64,000 nucleotides of DNA from Anaerolineae bacterium. Its GTDB lineage: Bacteria > Chloroflexota > Anaerolineae > Aggregatilineales > Phototrophicaceae. The position numbers were made by a program, and so were the translations under genes. The stretch lies in assembly GCA_022821805.1 (NCBI GenBank), contig JAJECX010000024.1:86306-150305 (forward strand). Reading direction: 5' to 3'. Position 1 is the first letter of the stretch. Every line of letters begins with the position of its first letter. Below, piece after piece: positions 1 through 9,302 of this stretch. Below the pieces are notes generated by a model. It was not told the origin of the DNA, made no database searches, and saw nothing but the letters and a program-made list of their open reading frames with translations.

Positions 1-1
1 A

Positions 2-265
2 GTCTCTGCGCCTGTGGGATTTGCCACAGTCATGTCGGCGACCGCCGAGTTTGGCGACCAGCTAAACGATGAAGCAGCGTTTCAAGCTTGTCGCGCGTTG
101 CTGAAGTGGCTGGAGACGGACGAGGCGGCGACGATACTCGCGCGGAATCTGCTCGCCGGCTCCGATCACTTGCCAATGCTCAGGCGCTGGTCGCGCTCGA
201 CCGAGTTCCGACTGGCGAAAAGCGCGGATGCGGTCATCAAGCTGGCGCAGCGGCTGTCTGAGTGA
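2..265 (+). CDS. C-terminal fragment of a protein of uncertain identity
   Basis: The frame is open to the left edge of the window, so this is the 3' end of a gene starting outside; the GTG at base 14 is probably internal. The roughly 87 visible residues form an Ala- and Leu-rich helical segment ending at a TGA. The pattern of a helical tail with an acidic start and a late LAKSADAVIKLAQ helix faintly recalls the C-terminus of 2-phosphosulfolactate phosphatase (ComB family), but this is a weak impression with no diagnostic motif in view. No transcriptional link to the next gene is evident, because a promoter-like sequence lies between them. Confidence 0.5.
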   Translation, partial: VSAPVGFATVMSATAEFGDQLNDEAAFQACRALLKWLETDEAATILARNLLAGSDHLPMLRRWSRSTEFRLAKSADAVIKLAQRLSE

Positions 266-445
266 CGTGAACCCTCAGCGGCGCAGTCAATTGCTCTTCA
301 CCCTTGCAACCTTGCTGGCAGCGCTATGCACGGCTCGTGGATACGTCGCGCAGCCCTCCAGGAACCAAAACCGGGCTGCCGATTTGAGTGGGACGGAGAT
401 TCCCGATTGCCAGGAGCAATCTTAGGACAAGGCGGCAATCTGCAC

Positions 446-451
446 TATAAT
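446..451 (+). promoter_or_regulatory. Perfect -10 hexamer upstream of the PspA-like gene
   Basis: TATAAT lies 39 bases before the ATG of the PspA-like gene. The best -35 candidate 18 bases upstream (TTAGGA) is poor, so the promoter call rests mainly on the -10. The remainder of the 224-base gap between bases 266 and 489 shows nothing else I can identify. Confidence 0.4.
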
Positions 452-489
452 GGGTACGGGCGCAAAGCGGCAAGACGCGAGACGACTTC

Positions 490-1242
490 ATGTCTGATCT
501 TTTTGAGAAAATTTCCACCCTGATAAACGCGCAGCTCAGTGATTTCCTGGGCAAGAACCCGCGGTCGCCATTGGCGCGCATCCGGTTGGACGCGGACGAA
601 GCGGAAGAGAATCCGCAGCGGTCGGCGCGAAGCTTGCGTCAGCGCCTCGACCAGGCGATCGACTACGAGGATGAGCTGCAAGCGAGAATCGACCAGCGAA
701 TGCGCGAAGTTGTGGAGCTCGACAAGCTGGTGGACGACATGCTGCGCAGCGGCGACGAACACTCGGCGCAGCGCCTGCAAGGGCAGCTCAATATGAAACA
801 GCAGCAATTGACCATCGCCGAATCGGAGCTCCGTGACCATCGCTTGATGACGCAGCATCTTATGCAGGAACTGGGCGCGCTCGAGATGGCGCTGGACAAT
901 CAGCAACGGCGCGAGCAAGCGCAAAGCGGGGGCGGCTCGTCTTCGGGCGGACGGACGCGCATCCCGATCGACGGCGTCGCATCGTCTGGCAGACAAAGCG
1001 GAAGCGCCGACCGGACGATCCTGGATACGATGTCCGAGAAATTCGAGGAGACGCGCGCAAACCTCGAAAGTCTACTGAACAATTCGCCAGCCTCTGAGCG
1101 TACGACGCCGCCCGGCCGCGCGCAACGATTCGAAATCGTCGACGAAGAGCCCGATCCACGTAAGCCCAAGCCCCGCAAAAAAGACGAGCCCGATATGAGC
1201 GCGCGCTTGTCACGCCTTAGCAAACCGTCTGAAGACGAATAG
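490..1242 (+). CDS. PspA/IM30-like coiled-coil protein
   Basis: This 250-residue protein looks like a member of the phage-shock-protein A / IM30 (ESCRT-III-like) family, which binds stressed membranes at the cytoplasmic face. The N-terminal segment (MSDLFEKISTLINAQLSDFL) has the amphipathic-helix pattern typical of PspA. Residues of about 30-140 form a charged, heptad-rich coiled coil. After about residue 150 the protein becomes a low-complexity tail rich in Gly, Ser, Pro and charged residues, including GGGSSSGG and KPRKKDEPD stretches, which is longer and more disordered than in classical PspA. No pspBC or pspF partners are nearby, so its regulation is unknown. The family call rests on the N-terminal helix plus coiled-coil architecture, so a generic coiled-coil protein remains possible. 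Confidence 0.7.
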   Translation: MSDLFEKISTLINAQLSDFLGKNPRSPLARIRLDADEAEENPQRSARSLRQRLDQAIDYEDELQARIDQRMREVVELDKLVDDMLRSGDEHSAQRLQGQLNMKQQQLTIAESELRDHRLMTQHLMQELGALEMALDNQQRREQAQSGGGSSSGGRTRIPIDGVASSGRQSGSADRTILDTMSEKFEETRANLESLLNNSPASERTTPPGRAQRFEIVDEEPDPRKPKPRKKDEPDMSARLSRLSKPSEDE

Positions 1243-1245
1243 CCT

Positions 1246-2022
1246 TCAAGACCAGCCGATCCTTTGACGATCGGACTCCAGCGGTTCGATAAGATCCTGC
1301 ATCGAACGCTCGATATAGGGGAAGCCCAGCCAGGCGCTCATCAAGCCGAATAGCCCGCCAGTGAAGATGCGAAATATTGGCGCCGTCTCTCGCACAGGCC
1401 AAAACTCGAATGGCGGGTAGCTCAGGAGCTGGCTGAACCCGTCCAGCCCAACAGGACCCAAACCAGCAAATACGTACAGCCAAAATGGCAGTGGACGGAT
1501 CCGCCAGCGATAACGGCGATAGATCACGCCGCCAACAAAGATCATCGTGTAGATTGCGAGGTCGCGCGCGCATAGGCTCGTCTTGTAGCCGAAGGATTCG
1601 TCGCCGATGAAATGACGCGCGGCGAACTGTTGGGCGATGCTGAAGTCGCCTAGTCCCTCAACATTCGCCGGCGGAGCTGGCGCTCGCCCCTCATAAAAGC
1701 GCGACCAATAGCGATACTGCTCCAAAAACGCTCCTGATTGACTGGCGTAGGCTTCAAACGATTGGTAGCCGGTGCCGGCGGCGCCGCGCGGATAAAAGGC
1801 TTGCTCGCCAAACAGAAACGGCGACCGAAAGGCAAATTGGTGGCAGAATGGACTATAGAGCGTGTAAATGATATCGGCTGGCGCTTTCAGTCCCAGCTTC
1901 GCCAGCGTCGGCGCGACCCAGGGCAAGCTGATGTAAATCGCCAACGCGACCAAAGCGAAACGCAGCCAATTGCGCGCGAAACCCAAGAATACGCGCTTGC
2001 TATAAACTTCCGCAGTTCTCAA
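1246..2022 (-). CDS. DUF2085 family membrane protein
   Basis: This 258-residue polytopic membrane protein has the DUF2085 hallmarks: a CHQ motif in LYSPFCHQFAFRSPFLFG at about residues 55-72 and a second cysteine motif SLCARDLAIY at about 150. Several hydrophobic segments follow (around 20-40, 155-175, 185-205, 225-245). The biochemical role of the family is unknown. The start codon is TTG. It lies 24 bases downstream of the TlpA-like gene on the same strand, which makes it the last gene of the ccdA-like, tlpA-like unit. Conserved cysteines beside two thiol-redox genes hint at a redox-related role, but that is inference from position only. Confidence 0.75.
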   Translation of the reverse strand: MRTAEVYSKRVFLGFARNWLRFALVALAIYISLPWVAPTLAKLGLKAPADIIYTLYSPFCHQFAFRSPFLFGEQAFYPRGAAGTGYQSFEAYASQSGAFLEQYRYWSRFYEGRAPAPPANVEGLGDFSIAQQFAARHFIGDESFGYKTSLCARDLAIYTMIFVGGVIYRRYRWRIRPLPFWLYVFAGLGPVGLDGFSQLLSYPPFEFWPVRETAPIFRIFTGGLFGLMSAWLGFPYIERSMQDLIEPLESDRQRIGWS

Positions 2023-2046
2023 GGCTCTTCGCAGCCTGGAAATCGA

Positions 2047-2610
2047 TCAAGCCTTTCTGCCGAAGCGGGCGAGATCGCCCTGCAGGGATTTCAACCGCAC
2101 TGGTCCGTAATGCACGCGTCGAATGACATGGGCTTTATCCAGCACAAAAGTCGTAGGCAGTCCACGAACCTGATAAAGATGGGACACCGCTCCGCGAGCG
2201 TCCAGCAGAATGTCAAACGTCAATCCGAGGTTAGCAGCCCAGTCGCGAACAGCGTGAACGTTGTCGCCGACATTGACCGCCAGGATTCGCAGGTCATCGG
2301 GATAAATCTCGTAGAGCGCCTGCAACTCGCGCATTTCGCGCTGGCACGGCTCGCACCAGGTCGCCCAGAAGTTGATTATGGTGAACGCGCCACGCGCCTC
2401 TTCCAGCGCAAGCGCGCGCGACGATGGGGTCAAGAGTGTGAACGGCGGCGCGGGCCAACCCTCTTCCGGCGCGACAGCGCGTGCGCCGCCACGCCGAAAC
2501 CCAGAGTAATCGGCGCGGTCGGGCAATCCCGCGTGGATCAAAACAGCCAATGCCGCGCCCAGCGTAAGGAACGCGGCAAGCAAATGCAGGACCCGATTCA
2601 GCTTGGACAT
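2047..2610 (-). CDS. TlpA/ResA-like membrane-anchored thiol-disulfide oxidoreductase
   Basis: This 187-residue protein has one N-terminal membrane anchor (about residues 8-28) and an extracytoplasmic AhpC/TSA-Redoxin thioredoxin fold. The active site is WCEPC (Cys86 and Cys89) within INFWATWCEPCQREM, and the cis-proline loop is RGLPTTF. Such proteins reduce disulfides in apocytochrome c or other exported proteins, drawing electrons from CcdA/DsbD-type transporters. Its ATG is 9 bases beyond the stop of the CcdA-thioredoxin fusion gene on the same strand, so the two are probably co-transcribed and functionally paired. The specific substrate cannot be told from the sequence. Confidence 0.88.
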   Translation of the reverse strand: MSKLNRVLHLLAAFLTLGAALAVLIHAGLPDRADYSGFRRGGARAVAPEEGWPAPPFTLLTPSSRALALEEARGAFTIINFWATWCEPCQREMRELQALYEIYPDDLRILAVNVGDNVHAVRDWAANLGLTFDILLDARGAVSHLYQVRGLPTTFVLDKAHVIRRVHYGPVRLKSLQGDLARFGRKA

Positions 2611-2619
2611 GCTACGGAA

Positions 2620-4584
2620 TCACGGTTGCGCGAAAGCCTCATGCAGCAATTCGCTGAGTTGCGATTCGGTCATGATACCAAAGTGCCGCGCCAGAATGAC
2701 ACCGTCTCTGTCGATCAAATAGGAACTCGGTCGGGTCTGGATTCCATAGGCGTCATTGATTTCGCCACTGTCATCCAGCGCCAGCGAAAAGCTTAAGCCG
2801 AATTCATCGCGAAACGACTCCATCGCCGCCTCGGTGTCGTTGTAGGCGATGGCGAGGATCTCAAACCCTTGCTCGTTCCATTCCTCGTAGGCTTTTTGGA
2901 ATTCCGGCATTTCTCGCCGGCAGGGACCGCACCAGGTTCCCCAGAAGTTCAGTAGGACGACATGATCGCGCAAGTCAGAAAGCGCGACAAGCTCATCGGC
3001 GAGCGTCTCAATTGTGAATGCGGGCGCGCGATTGCCCTCCGCCAATCCAATCGCTGGCGCCAGATCATCGGCGATATCGGTAAGACTGGTCATCGCATCA
3101 TCAGCGGCTGCGGTCTCAACTTCAGGCGCTTCTGGCTCGCTTTCAGGCGAAACCGCGGATGCCGCCTCGAACGGCTCAGCATCGCGCGCCCTTACGCGAA
3201 AGCGCGCGCTTTCGCCGGCCGCAGAATGGCGCAGCGCCAGACGATACATGCCATCGCCGTCAAGCTCGAAGCCGGTCAGCGGATAAAATCGACCATCGGA
3301 CTCCAGACTGTCGGCCTGGCTCGCGCGCGCCAGCTCCTCGTCGGCGGGACCATAGAGCATCATGTCGAATTCCGGAACAGCTTCGTTGACGCTGCGCACT
3401 TCAATATCAATGATGCGCCCCGCCTCTCCATGAAAGAGGTACTGGAGCTCCGGCATATCAGGCGCGAACTGACCGCTGGCGCTCTGGTTAATCGCCACCG
3501 GTACCAGCGAGCCGCTCAAGCAGGCGCCGACGTGGCTCAAAGCCAATTCGCCATCGAAAAAGCCGACTCCGCACTCCTCAACGCGGAAGGTGAAATCAGC
3601 GAACTCGCCCTGCGAAAACGTTTGGCTCAGGCTCTGCAGCTGTCCGCTGGCGACCAACACGCCAATGGCGATCAAGAGCGAACCGCTGATGAGCTCAATC
3701 TTGTGCATATGGCGCTGCAGTCGGCGGAGCAGGCCTTGCGCGCTGTTCATGAGCAGGGCGGTGATAACAAAGGGAATGCCCAAGCCGATGGAGTAGGCGG
3801 CCAATAGCAGCATGCCCTGGACGATATCGCTGCTGGTGGCGCCGCTCGCCGCCGCCACCGTCAAGATTGTTCCCAGCAGCGGACCGATGCAAGGCGTCCA
3901 GCCGGCGGAAAACACCATGCCCATAAACGTGGAGCCGATCAAGCCGTCGCGTCCGCCGCCGCCGATATCGGCGCGCGTATCGGAATACAGCATGGATTCG
4001 AGCCCTTCCAATGCGCCGTGCCAGAACTTCGCCGGCTCGCTGAAGGCGCCCTTGAAGAATAGCGCGGCGAGCAGGATCGCGATCAAGGGCAGCGCGATGG
4101 CTGATTGTTCGAGCAGGCTCCAGTAGATCATTGCGCTGGCGAGAACGGAGAATCCAATGCTGAACAGGATGTTGTCCAAGATTCCCGCTTGCCCTTTCTT
4201 TCGCAGCCAGCTGAAGAAGCGCGGCAAAACCCCCATGAACTGGAAGCCGAAGAAAATGATCACCACGCCGCCGACTCGCCCAAGAATCTCGGTGAACGCG
4301 CTGACGTGCTGGCCCGCCAGGCTAGAAAGGGCAGTTGTGAAGAGACCGATCAATACAAAGACGATGGTGAAGCCGAGGACGAAAGCAATGCCGTGCAGCA
4401 GCATTTGCAGCCGAAGCGCGAGGCTAACGCTGGCGGTCGTTCCTGAGGCGGTCTGTCGACTGACATTATGCGTCAGGCGCCCGCCCATATATCCGATATA
4501 AGCCGGCACCAGTGGCAGAACACAAGGAGAAATGAAGGACAGAATGCCCGCCACTAGCGCCAATCCAATTGTGACATTATCCAT
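2620..4584 (-). CDS. CcdA-type transmembrane electron carrier fused to a beta-rich domain and a TlpA-like thioredoxin
   Basis: The protein appears to join three modules. Residues 1 to about 310 are a CcdA/DsbD-beta membrane domain with the paired cysteine sites ISPCVLPLVPAYIGY near the N-terminus and GWTPCIGPLLGT in the middle. Residues of about 330-500 are an extracytoplasmic, acidic, beta-rich segment resembling a PPC-type domain. The C-terminal 150 residues are a thioredoxin fold with WGTWCGPCRREMPE and the cis-Pro loop TRPSSY. It would carry cytosolic reducing power across the membrane to its own thioredoxin domain. The ORF track start (4626) is probably wrong: the ATG at 4584 begins MDNVTIGLALVAG and has GGAGG at 4593-4597, correctly spaced. 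The protein is then 654 residues. Confidence 0.88.
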   Translation of the reverse strand: MDNVTIGLALVAGILSFISPCVLPLVPAYIGYMGGRLTHNVSRQTASGTTASVSLALRLQMLLHGIAFVLGFTIVFVLIGLFTTALSSLAGQHVSAFTEILGRVGGVVIIFFGFQFMGVLPRFFSWLRKKGQAGILDNILFSIGFSVLASAMIYWSLLEQSAIALPLIAILLAALFFKGAFSEPAKFWHGALEGLESMLYSDTRADIGGGGRDGLIGSTFMGMVFSAGWTPCIGPLLGTILTVAAASGATSSDIVQGMLLLAAYSIGLGIPFVITALLMNSAQGLLRRLQRHMHKIELISGSLLIAIGVLVASGQLQSLSQTFSQGEFADFTFRVEECGVGFFDGELALSHVGACLSGSLVPVAINQSASGQFAPDMPELQYLFHGEAGRIIDIEVRSVNEAVPEFDMMLYGPADEELARASQADSLESDGRFYPLTGFELDGDGMYRLALRHSAAGESARFRVRARDAEPFEAASAVSPESEPEAPEVETAAADDAMTSLTDIADDLAPAIGLAEGNRAPAFTIETLADELVALSDLRDHVVLLNFWGTWCGPCRREMPEFQKAYEEWNEQGFEILAIAYNDTEAAMESFRDEFGLSFSLALDDSGEINDAYGIQTRPSSYLIDRDGVILARHFGIMTESQLSELLHEAFAQP

Positions 4585-4795
4585 TTGCGAAACCTCCGCT
4601 CTTCCGAGGCGCCTGAGGAGCCTCATTTCTGGGTACCGATATCAGCCAGTTTGACGCCAACTGATTACGAGAGCCTTGCTCAAGCCTAAATGATTCCTTA
4701 TCGTCCTGTATTCGACGCCTGAACCCACACCGTACTAGCTTACTGTTAACGGGAACTGTCTTGGTCGGCAATTGCTGCCTGTCGCTTGCCGGAAT

Positions 4796-6136
4796 TCAGT
4801 CAGCCGCATCCAGAAGCTTTTGCAGCAACTGCCGCTCTTCTTCCACCGAACGCACATCGCCGTCAATCCAGGCGAAGCGCAGCCGGTCCAGGATGCGGCG
4901 GTAACGCGGTCCCGGCGTCATTCCCCTTGCTTTGAGATCATTCCCGCTTGTCGAGGGAACCCGCTGACGCCAATCGGAGGCATAAGCGGCAATCAATTCT
5001 TGCGCTTGCGGGTTTTCCGCGGCAAGCAGCCAAGCCGCCTGTAATGCTATATCGGGAAACTCATCTAGAATCTTTGTGATCTGGCTCGGGCGAAGCGAGC
5101 GATACTCGAGGCGGCTGATTTGCGCTCCCAGCCTTGCGCTCGAAGTAATCGAACGCGTAAGCGAATTCGTCAGTGCCAGGCGTTCGCAAACGCCCTGCGC
5201 CTCATCAGCGTCGATTCCGGTAAAGAGCGTTATCCAGCGGAGTGTCTGACGATCAACGACAGCAGACGGCCATGGCGGCGTGATTTCGTTGCAGCGCTCA
5301 ATCAATTCAGGCAGCTGCGAATTGACGCGAAACGCCGAGTGAATCTTTGCCAAGGCGCCCATATTTTGCAGCCGCAGCGTCACTTCGCCAGCGCGCCCTT
5401 CGCGCAAGATGAGGTCGATTTCGTTGCGAAGTCGCTGTCCGCTGACTCGTCCAAGCAGTGGAAGCGCCGCTCGCATCCATTGGTCCGTTGTCGCTTCAAT
5501 TGCGAATTCAAGCCGCGAAGCGTAGCGCGCCGCGCGCAGAATCCTTGTCGGATCGTCCACAAAGCTGTTTTCATGCAAAGCGCGAATCAGTCGCCGCTTG
5601 AGGTCATCGCCGCCACCACAGCCATCAAGCAGAATTTCCAAGCGTTGCGCCGGGCTTAACTGGATCGCCAGCGCGTTGATGCTAAAGTCACGCCGCTGCA
5701 TATCGCGCTGAATGTCACTCGCAGACACCGCGGGCAGCGCGGCCGGATGCGCGTAGGTTTCGCAGCGCGCCGTGACGAAGTCCACATGAGCTGGCGTCTC
5801 GCCCGTTGCCAGCGTCAGCTTGTCGGCGGCGGGCGCATCCAGCGTCCAGGTGGCTGTTCCGAATGGCTTGTATTCTTTTAATGTACCGCCGCAGTCGATT
5901 GTGAGCGACTTGGCAAAGGCGGTTGCGTCGCCCTCGACGACGAAATCAAGATCAAGGTTGCGCCGACCCAGCATCAAGTCGCGAACCACGCCTCCGGCCA
6001 GGTACAGCGGCAAATCCTTGTCTTGCGCTCGCCGAGCGATGCAATCAATCAAGGAGGCAGCTTGTTCACCAAGAACGCGCTTCATCTCGCTAAGTGGATA
6101 CCTTGGCGCGCCGCTGGCGCCTCCCGGATTGGGCAT
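4796..6136 (-). CDS. CCA-adding enzyme / tRNA nucleotidyltransferase family protein
   Basis: This is a class II nucleotidyltransferase of the poly(A) polymerase / CCA-adding enzyme family, which builds or repairs the 3' CCA end of tRNAs. Diagnostic parts are the head motif LYLAGGVVRDLMLGR followed by LDLDFVVEGD (metal-binding DxD), the neck motif RRDFSINALA, and PTRILRAARYASRL. The length of 446 residues fits the family. The C-terminal half is helical without an HD phosphohydrolase motif that I can see. The start is uncertain: residue 18 (MKRVLGEQ, base 6085) is an alternative to the ORF-track start. Whether it adds CCA, only A, or only CC cannot be decided by eye. Confidence 0.88.
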   Translation of the reverse strand: MPNPGGASGAPRYPLSEMKRVLGEQAASLIDCIARRAQDKDLPLYLAGGVVRDLMLGRRNLDLDFVVEGDATAFAKSLTIDCGGTLKEYKPFGTATWTLDAPAADKLTLATGETPAHVDFVTARCETYAHPAALPAVSASDIQRDMQRRDFSINALAIQLSPAQRLEILLDGCGGGDDLKRRLIRALHENSFVDDPTRILRAARYASRLEFAIEATTDQWMRAALPLLGRVSGQRLRNEIDLILREGRAGEVTLRLQNMGALAKIHSAFRVNSQLPELIERCNEITPPWPSAVVDRQTLRWITLFTGIDADEAQGVCERLALTNSLTRSITSSARLGAQISRLEYRSLRPSQITKILDEFPDIALQAAWLLAAENPQAQELIAAYASDWRQRVPSTSGNDLKARGMTPGPRYRRILDRLRFAWIDGDVRSVEEERQLLQKLLDAAD

Positions 6137-6156
6137 GGCTCAAACCAGCATCGGGT

Positions 6157-6549
6157 TTACGCTGGCGCTACCCACGGTCCGACCAGCTCTCTCTCCATCA
6201 TGCTGAGCGAGGTGGTGAAGTTGAAGAAAGCCAATAAGGCGTAGGAGAGGGCAGCGCGCTGGTCATCACGACCGCTCATCAGGCTGAACAAGCCCGGCAT
6301 GATGATCGCTAGCCACAACATATAGAGTACATAGACGACAACGCGTCCGGAGCGCGGCTGCAATCCAGAAGCGAGCAGCGCAGCGCCAACCACTAGCGTC
6401 ACAGCCGCCAGCAGCGCATAAGTAGCCACTGCGCCGATATAATGTCCGGAGATCGCCGCTTGCCGGGTAGCGATATAAGCCGCCCAGATCCCCAAAGCCA
6501 GCGAATACAGGATGTGCATATTGAAGAGAATCTGATGAATTTCCGCCAT
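6157..6549 (-). CDS. Small four-helix membrane protein, function unknown
   Basis: This is a 130-residue protein with about four predicted membrane helices (around residues 10-28, 40-62, 70-95 and 103-120) and short polar loops. I do not recognise a family. It lies 20 bases upstream of the CCA-adding enzyme gene on the same strand and downstream of the UbiA prenyltransferase gene, so all three could share a transcript. Nothing in the sequence suggests a catalytic role. Confidence 0.6.
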   Translation of the reverse strand: MAEIHQILFNMHILYSLALGIWAAYIATRQAAISGHYIGAVATYALLAAVTLVVGAALLASGLQPRSGRVVVYVLYMLWLAIIMPGLFSLMSGRDDQRAALSYALLAFFNFTTSLSMMERELVGPWVAPA

Positions 6550-6610
6550 TTGCCGCTGCTATGGAATCTCGAGTACAAAGCCATTTTATCACATAGCGCC
6601 GCTCTGCCGC

Positions 6611-7564
6611 TTAAAGGATTGTGATCAGCCCCATATTGGACGCCAGCCAAACCAGCGCCAGCAGGTTGGCGACGATCAACCCGGGCCGCTGCACATTTCC
6701 GCCGTCGCTCGCCAGATTGCCGCGCATATCTAACTCCCAGGGGAAGATAACTGTTGTGATGACGCCGATGACCAGTATCGTGCCGAGCCACGCTGGAAAG
6801 AGCCCCTGCAAGATGGCGGCGAGCATGCAGAGCAGCGCGACCGCTATGGACAGATGCCCCAGAATTGACGTTGGTCCCTTGCCCAGGAGCACGGCGGTAT
6901 TCTTCAAACCCGCCTCTTTGTCCACATCGTAATCGACTACTTGATTGTAGAATTGCCCGTAGGCTGAAAAAAGGCTCGCCGCGGTTATCACCAGCCAAAC
7001 TTCGCGCGGTTCAGCGCCATAAGTGAAATAGCCGACAGCGACCAATAATCCGCTCAGCATCAGCGCGTGTGATATAACATCAGTGAGCGGACGCGCCTTA
7101 AAGCGAAACGGATGCGCCGAATACAGGTAACAGAGCGCGAGTGTTACGCCGCCGATGACGAGCGTCAAAACGCCGCTCGCCAAATACAAACCAAGCGCAG
7201 CGGCGAAGGCAATGATTGTAAACCAAACGCCCTCGCGGCGGCTCAGTTGGCCGTTGCTGATGACATTCCGCCGCATTTTCTGCGGATCCAGCGCGTCATC
7301 GCGCGCGTCTTCAATATTGTTCAGCATAAAGGCAAAAGACATCGTCAATACGTTGCCAGCCAAGACGGCGAACAGGCGCCAGTCGGCAGCCGCCGCCTGT
7401 GGCTCGAGCGCCAACAAGCCGCCGAAGACCGTCAGCGGGATCGTGTAGGGCACGTGCTCGCGCCAGCGCGACAAGCGGATGACGGCGACGAACTTGCTGT
7501 CTTTTTTTGTTGCGTCAGTTTTCATTATGTCGAATCCGACGGCTGCGGCACGATTGGTCGACAC
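6611..7564 (-). CDS. UbiA-family prenyltransferase
   Basis: This is a polytopic membrane prenyltransferase of the UbiA superfamily, which attaches an isoprenoid chain to an aromatic or other acceptor (quinone, heme O, chlorophyll or archaeal-type lipid pathways). The first Asp-rich motif is NNIEDARDDALD (about residues 81-92), and the second region includes NQVVDYDVDKEAG (about 207-219). Eight or nine hydrophobic helices are visible. An internal ATG (7525, MKTDATKK) is a possible alternative start; neither start has a strong ribosome binding site. No pathway partners lie nearby, so the acceptor is undetermined. Confidence 0.85.
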   Translation of the reverse strand: MSTNRAAAVGFDIMKTDATKKDSKFVAVIRLSRWREHVPYTIPLTVFGGLLALEPQAAAADWRLFAVLAGNVLTMSFAFMLNNIEDARDDALDPQKMRRNVISNGQLSRREGVWFTIIAFAAALGLYLASGVLTLVIGGVTLALCYLYSAHPFRFKARPLTDVISHALMLSGLLVAVGYFTYGAEPREVWLVITAASLFSAYGQFYNQVVDYDVDKEAGLKNTAVLLGKGPTSILGHLSIAVALLCMLAAILQGLFPAWLGTILVIGVITTVIFPWELDMRGNLASDGGNVQRPGLIVANLLALVWLASNMGLITIL

Positions 7565-7649
7565 AGTCTGATAAGCATAGCATAAGACGACGCAACCATG
7601 TTACGCTGCGCTTGCGAACGCGGAATAATCTACGAGAATAGAGCCTAGT

Positions 7650-9302
7650 ATGATGTCGAATACATTCCGTCTGTTCTCTCTGTGCATCGCTGGCGCTATG
7701 GCGCTGGCTGGCTGCAATCTCGCCAAGGATTCGCCTCTTTTTGCCACAGTTGCGGCGGGCAACGGGCATGTCCGTTTGGAAGCGAGCCCATTATCGCCAA
7801 CGGATTCCGCCGACGCTTTGGCGATAGACGCAATCATAGGCGGGAGCGCCACCGTGACAGCTTCTCCGGCCGCTCCCGCGCGCTGTAACATTGTGGAAGT
7901 CGCGAAGCCCGCCAGGCGCGTCCGCGCCGATATCCACATTGACTACGAATCCAAAACCGCCGATGTTGTCCAATCGAATGTATTCCACAATCGCGAAATC
8001 AACTCGCTCGCTGCGATCGTCCTGGATGTTCAGGCGAACCAATGGGCCGAAGGCTTTGCGCTGATGGATTTGACCGTCAACGACGAGCCAGCCGCTTATG
8101 AGCTTGACCTGAATCGACTTCATGTCATGCTGGACGAGCCTTTGGAAAGCGGCTGCTGGCTTGAGATCGGCTTGTCGTTCCGCCTGCAACCGGCGGAGAT
8201 TCGCGATGGATTGCGTTCGTACCGCGGGTTCTACGGCTACAGTCCGCGTCAGCTCAACCTGGGTCACTTCCTGCCGACCATAGCGGCGCGATTGGATGGC
8301 GACTGGCGGATTCATGAACCGATCGGCATCGGCGAACAGGTGGTCTATGACGTAGCCGACTGGCACGTAGAATTGTCCGTCGACAATGCTCCCGATGGTC
8401 TCATTCTTGCCGCGCCCGGAAGCGTCAATGCGCTTGGCTCGAACGCATGGGAGATCGCGCTGGCAAATTCGCGCGATTTCGCCATCAGCTTGAGCGATCA
8501 GATGATTGCCTCCGAATTGCAAGTCAGCGATAAGCTGGCGGTCGAGGTATATTCCTTCGCCGATGCGCAGATCAACGCCAACGGCATCCGACTGAATGGC
8601 GCTGAGCACGCGCTGCGAGAGGCGGAAAAGGCGCTGAGCCTGTATGAACGGCAATTTGGACCTTATGCCCGTGAGCGATTTGTCATCGTCCAGGGAGACT
8701 TTCCCGATGGCATGGAATTCACCGGTCTTGTTTTTGTCGGCGGCGCCTGGTTCACAAATTTTGACGGCGGCACGAGGAATTACCTGACGCTGATTTCCGT
8801 GCACGAAATCGCCCATCAATGGTGGTATGCGCGGATCGGCAACGATTCAGCGCTTAATCCCTGGCTGGACGAAGCCTTGGCGACCTACAGCGAATACCTC
8901 TTCATCGAAGAACATTATCCGGCGGACAAGAACTGGTGGTGGACCTTCCGCGTCGCCGGCTTTTTCCCGCAGGGCAAGGTGGACAGCAACGTGTATGAAT
9001 TCGCCACCGCGCGCGCTTATATCAATGCGGTTTATCTGCGCGGTGTGCAGATGCTGCATAATCTGCGCGTCGACATTGGCGACGATGAATTCTTCAAGTT
9101 GCTGCGCCAGTATCTTGCCGCCGGCGACGGCAAGATCGCCGATCCGACGCTGTTTTGGCGCCAGCTCCCGACCGAGCATCGCGCATTGACACAGGCGACG
9201 CGTAATGAATACTTGCGTTACGCGGACGATGATGCGCTCTTTGGCGAAGCCCAAAGCGGAATCCCAAGGGAAGAGCCCGCCGGTCAGGAGGAGTCGCCAT
9301 GA
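7650..9302 (+). CDS. M1-like zinc metallopeptidase lipoprotein
   Basis: This is a 550-residue exported protein. The first 22 residues form a lipoprotein signal ending in the lipobox ALAGC, so it should be anchored on the outer face of the membrane. The catalytic centre of an M1 (gluzincin, aminopeptidase N-like) peptidase is clear: HEIAHQWW at about residue 384, with the third zinc ligand supplied by the downstream Glu in WLDEALATYSEY. The N-terminal half is beta-rich, as in M1 proteins. An exopeptidase GxMEN motif is replaced by a FPDGMEFTG-like segment, so aminopeptidase specificity is not certain. The gene overlaps the following VOC gene by 4 bases (ATGA). Confidence 0.88.
   Translation: MMSNTFRLFSLCIAGAMALAGCNLAKDSPLFATVAAGNGHVRLEASPLSPTDSADALAIDAIIGGSATVTASPAAPARCNIVEVAKPARRVRADIHIDYESKTADVVQSNVFHNREINSLAAIVLDVQANQWAEGFALMDLTVNDEPAAYELDLNRLHVMLDEPLESGCWLEIGLSFRLQPAEIRDGLRSYRGFYGYSPRQLNLGHFLPTIAARLDGDWRIHEPIGIGEQVVYDVADWHVELSVDNAPDGLILAAPGSVNALGSNAWEIALANSRDFAISLSDQMIASELQVSDKLAVEVYSFADAQINANGIRLNGAEHALREAEKALSLYERQFGPYARERFVIVQGDFPDGMEFTGLVFVGGAWFTNFDGGTRNYLTLISVHEIAHQWWYARIGNDSALNPWLDEALATYSEYLFIEEHYPADKNWWWTFRVAGFFPQGKVDSNVYEFATARAYINAVYLRGVQMLHNLRVDIGDDEFFKLLRQYLAAGDGKIADPTLFWRQLPTEHRALTQATRNEYLRYADDDALFGEAQSGIPREEPAGQEESP

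Noticed and set aside
1738-2796. 352-aa plus-strand ORF.
   Set aside because: Antisense to the DUF2085 and TlpA-like genes, which have recognisable motifs; the antisense frame has Gln/Arg-rich composition typical of GC-rich shadows.
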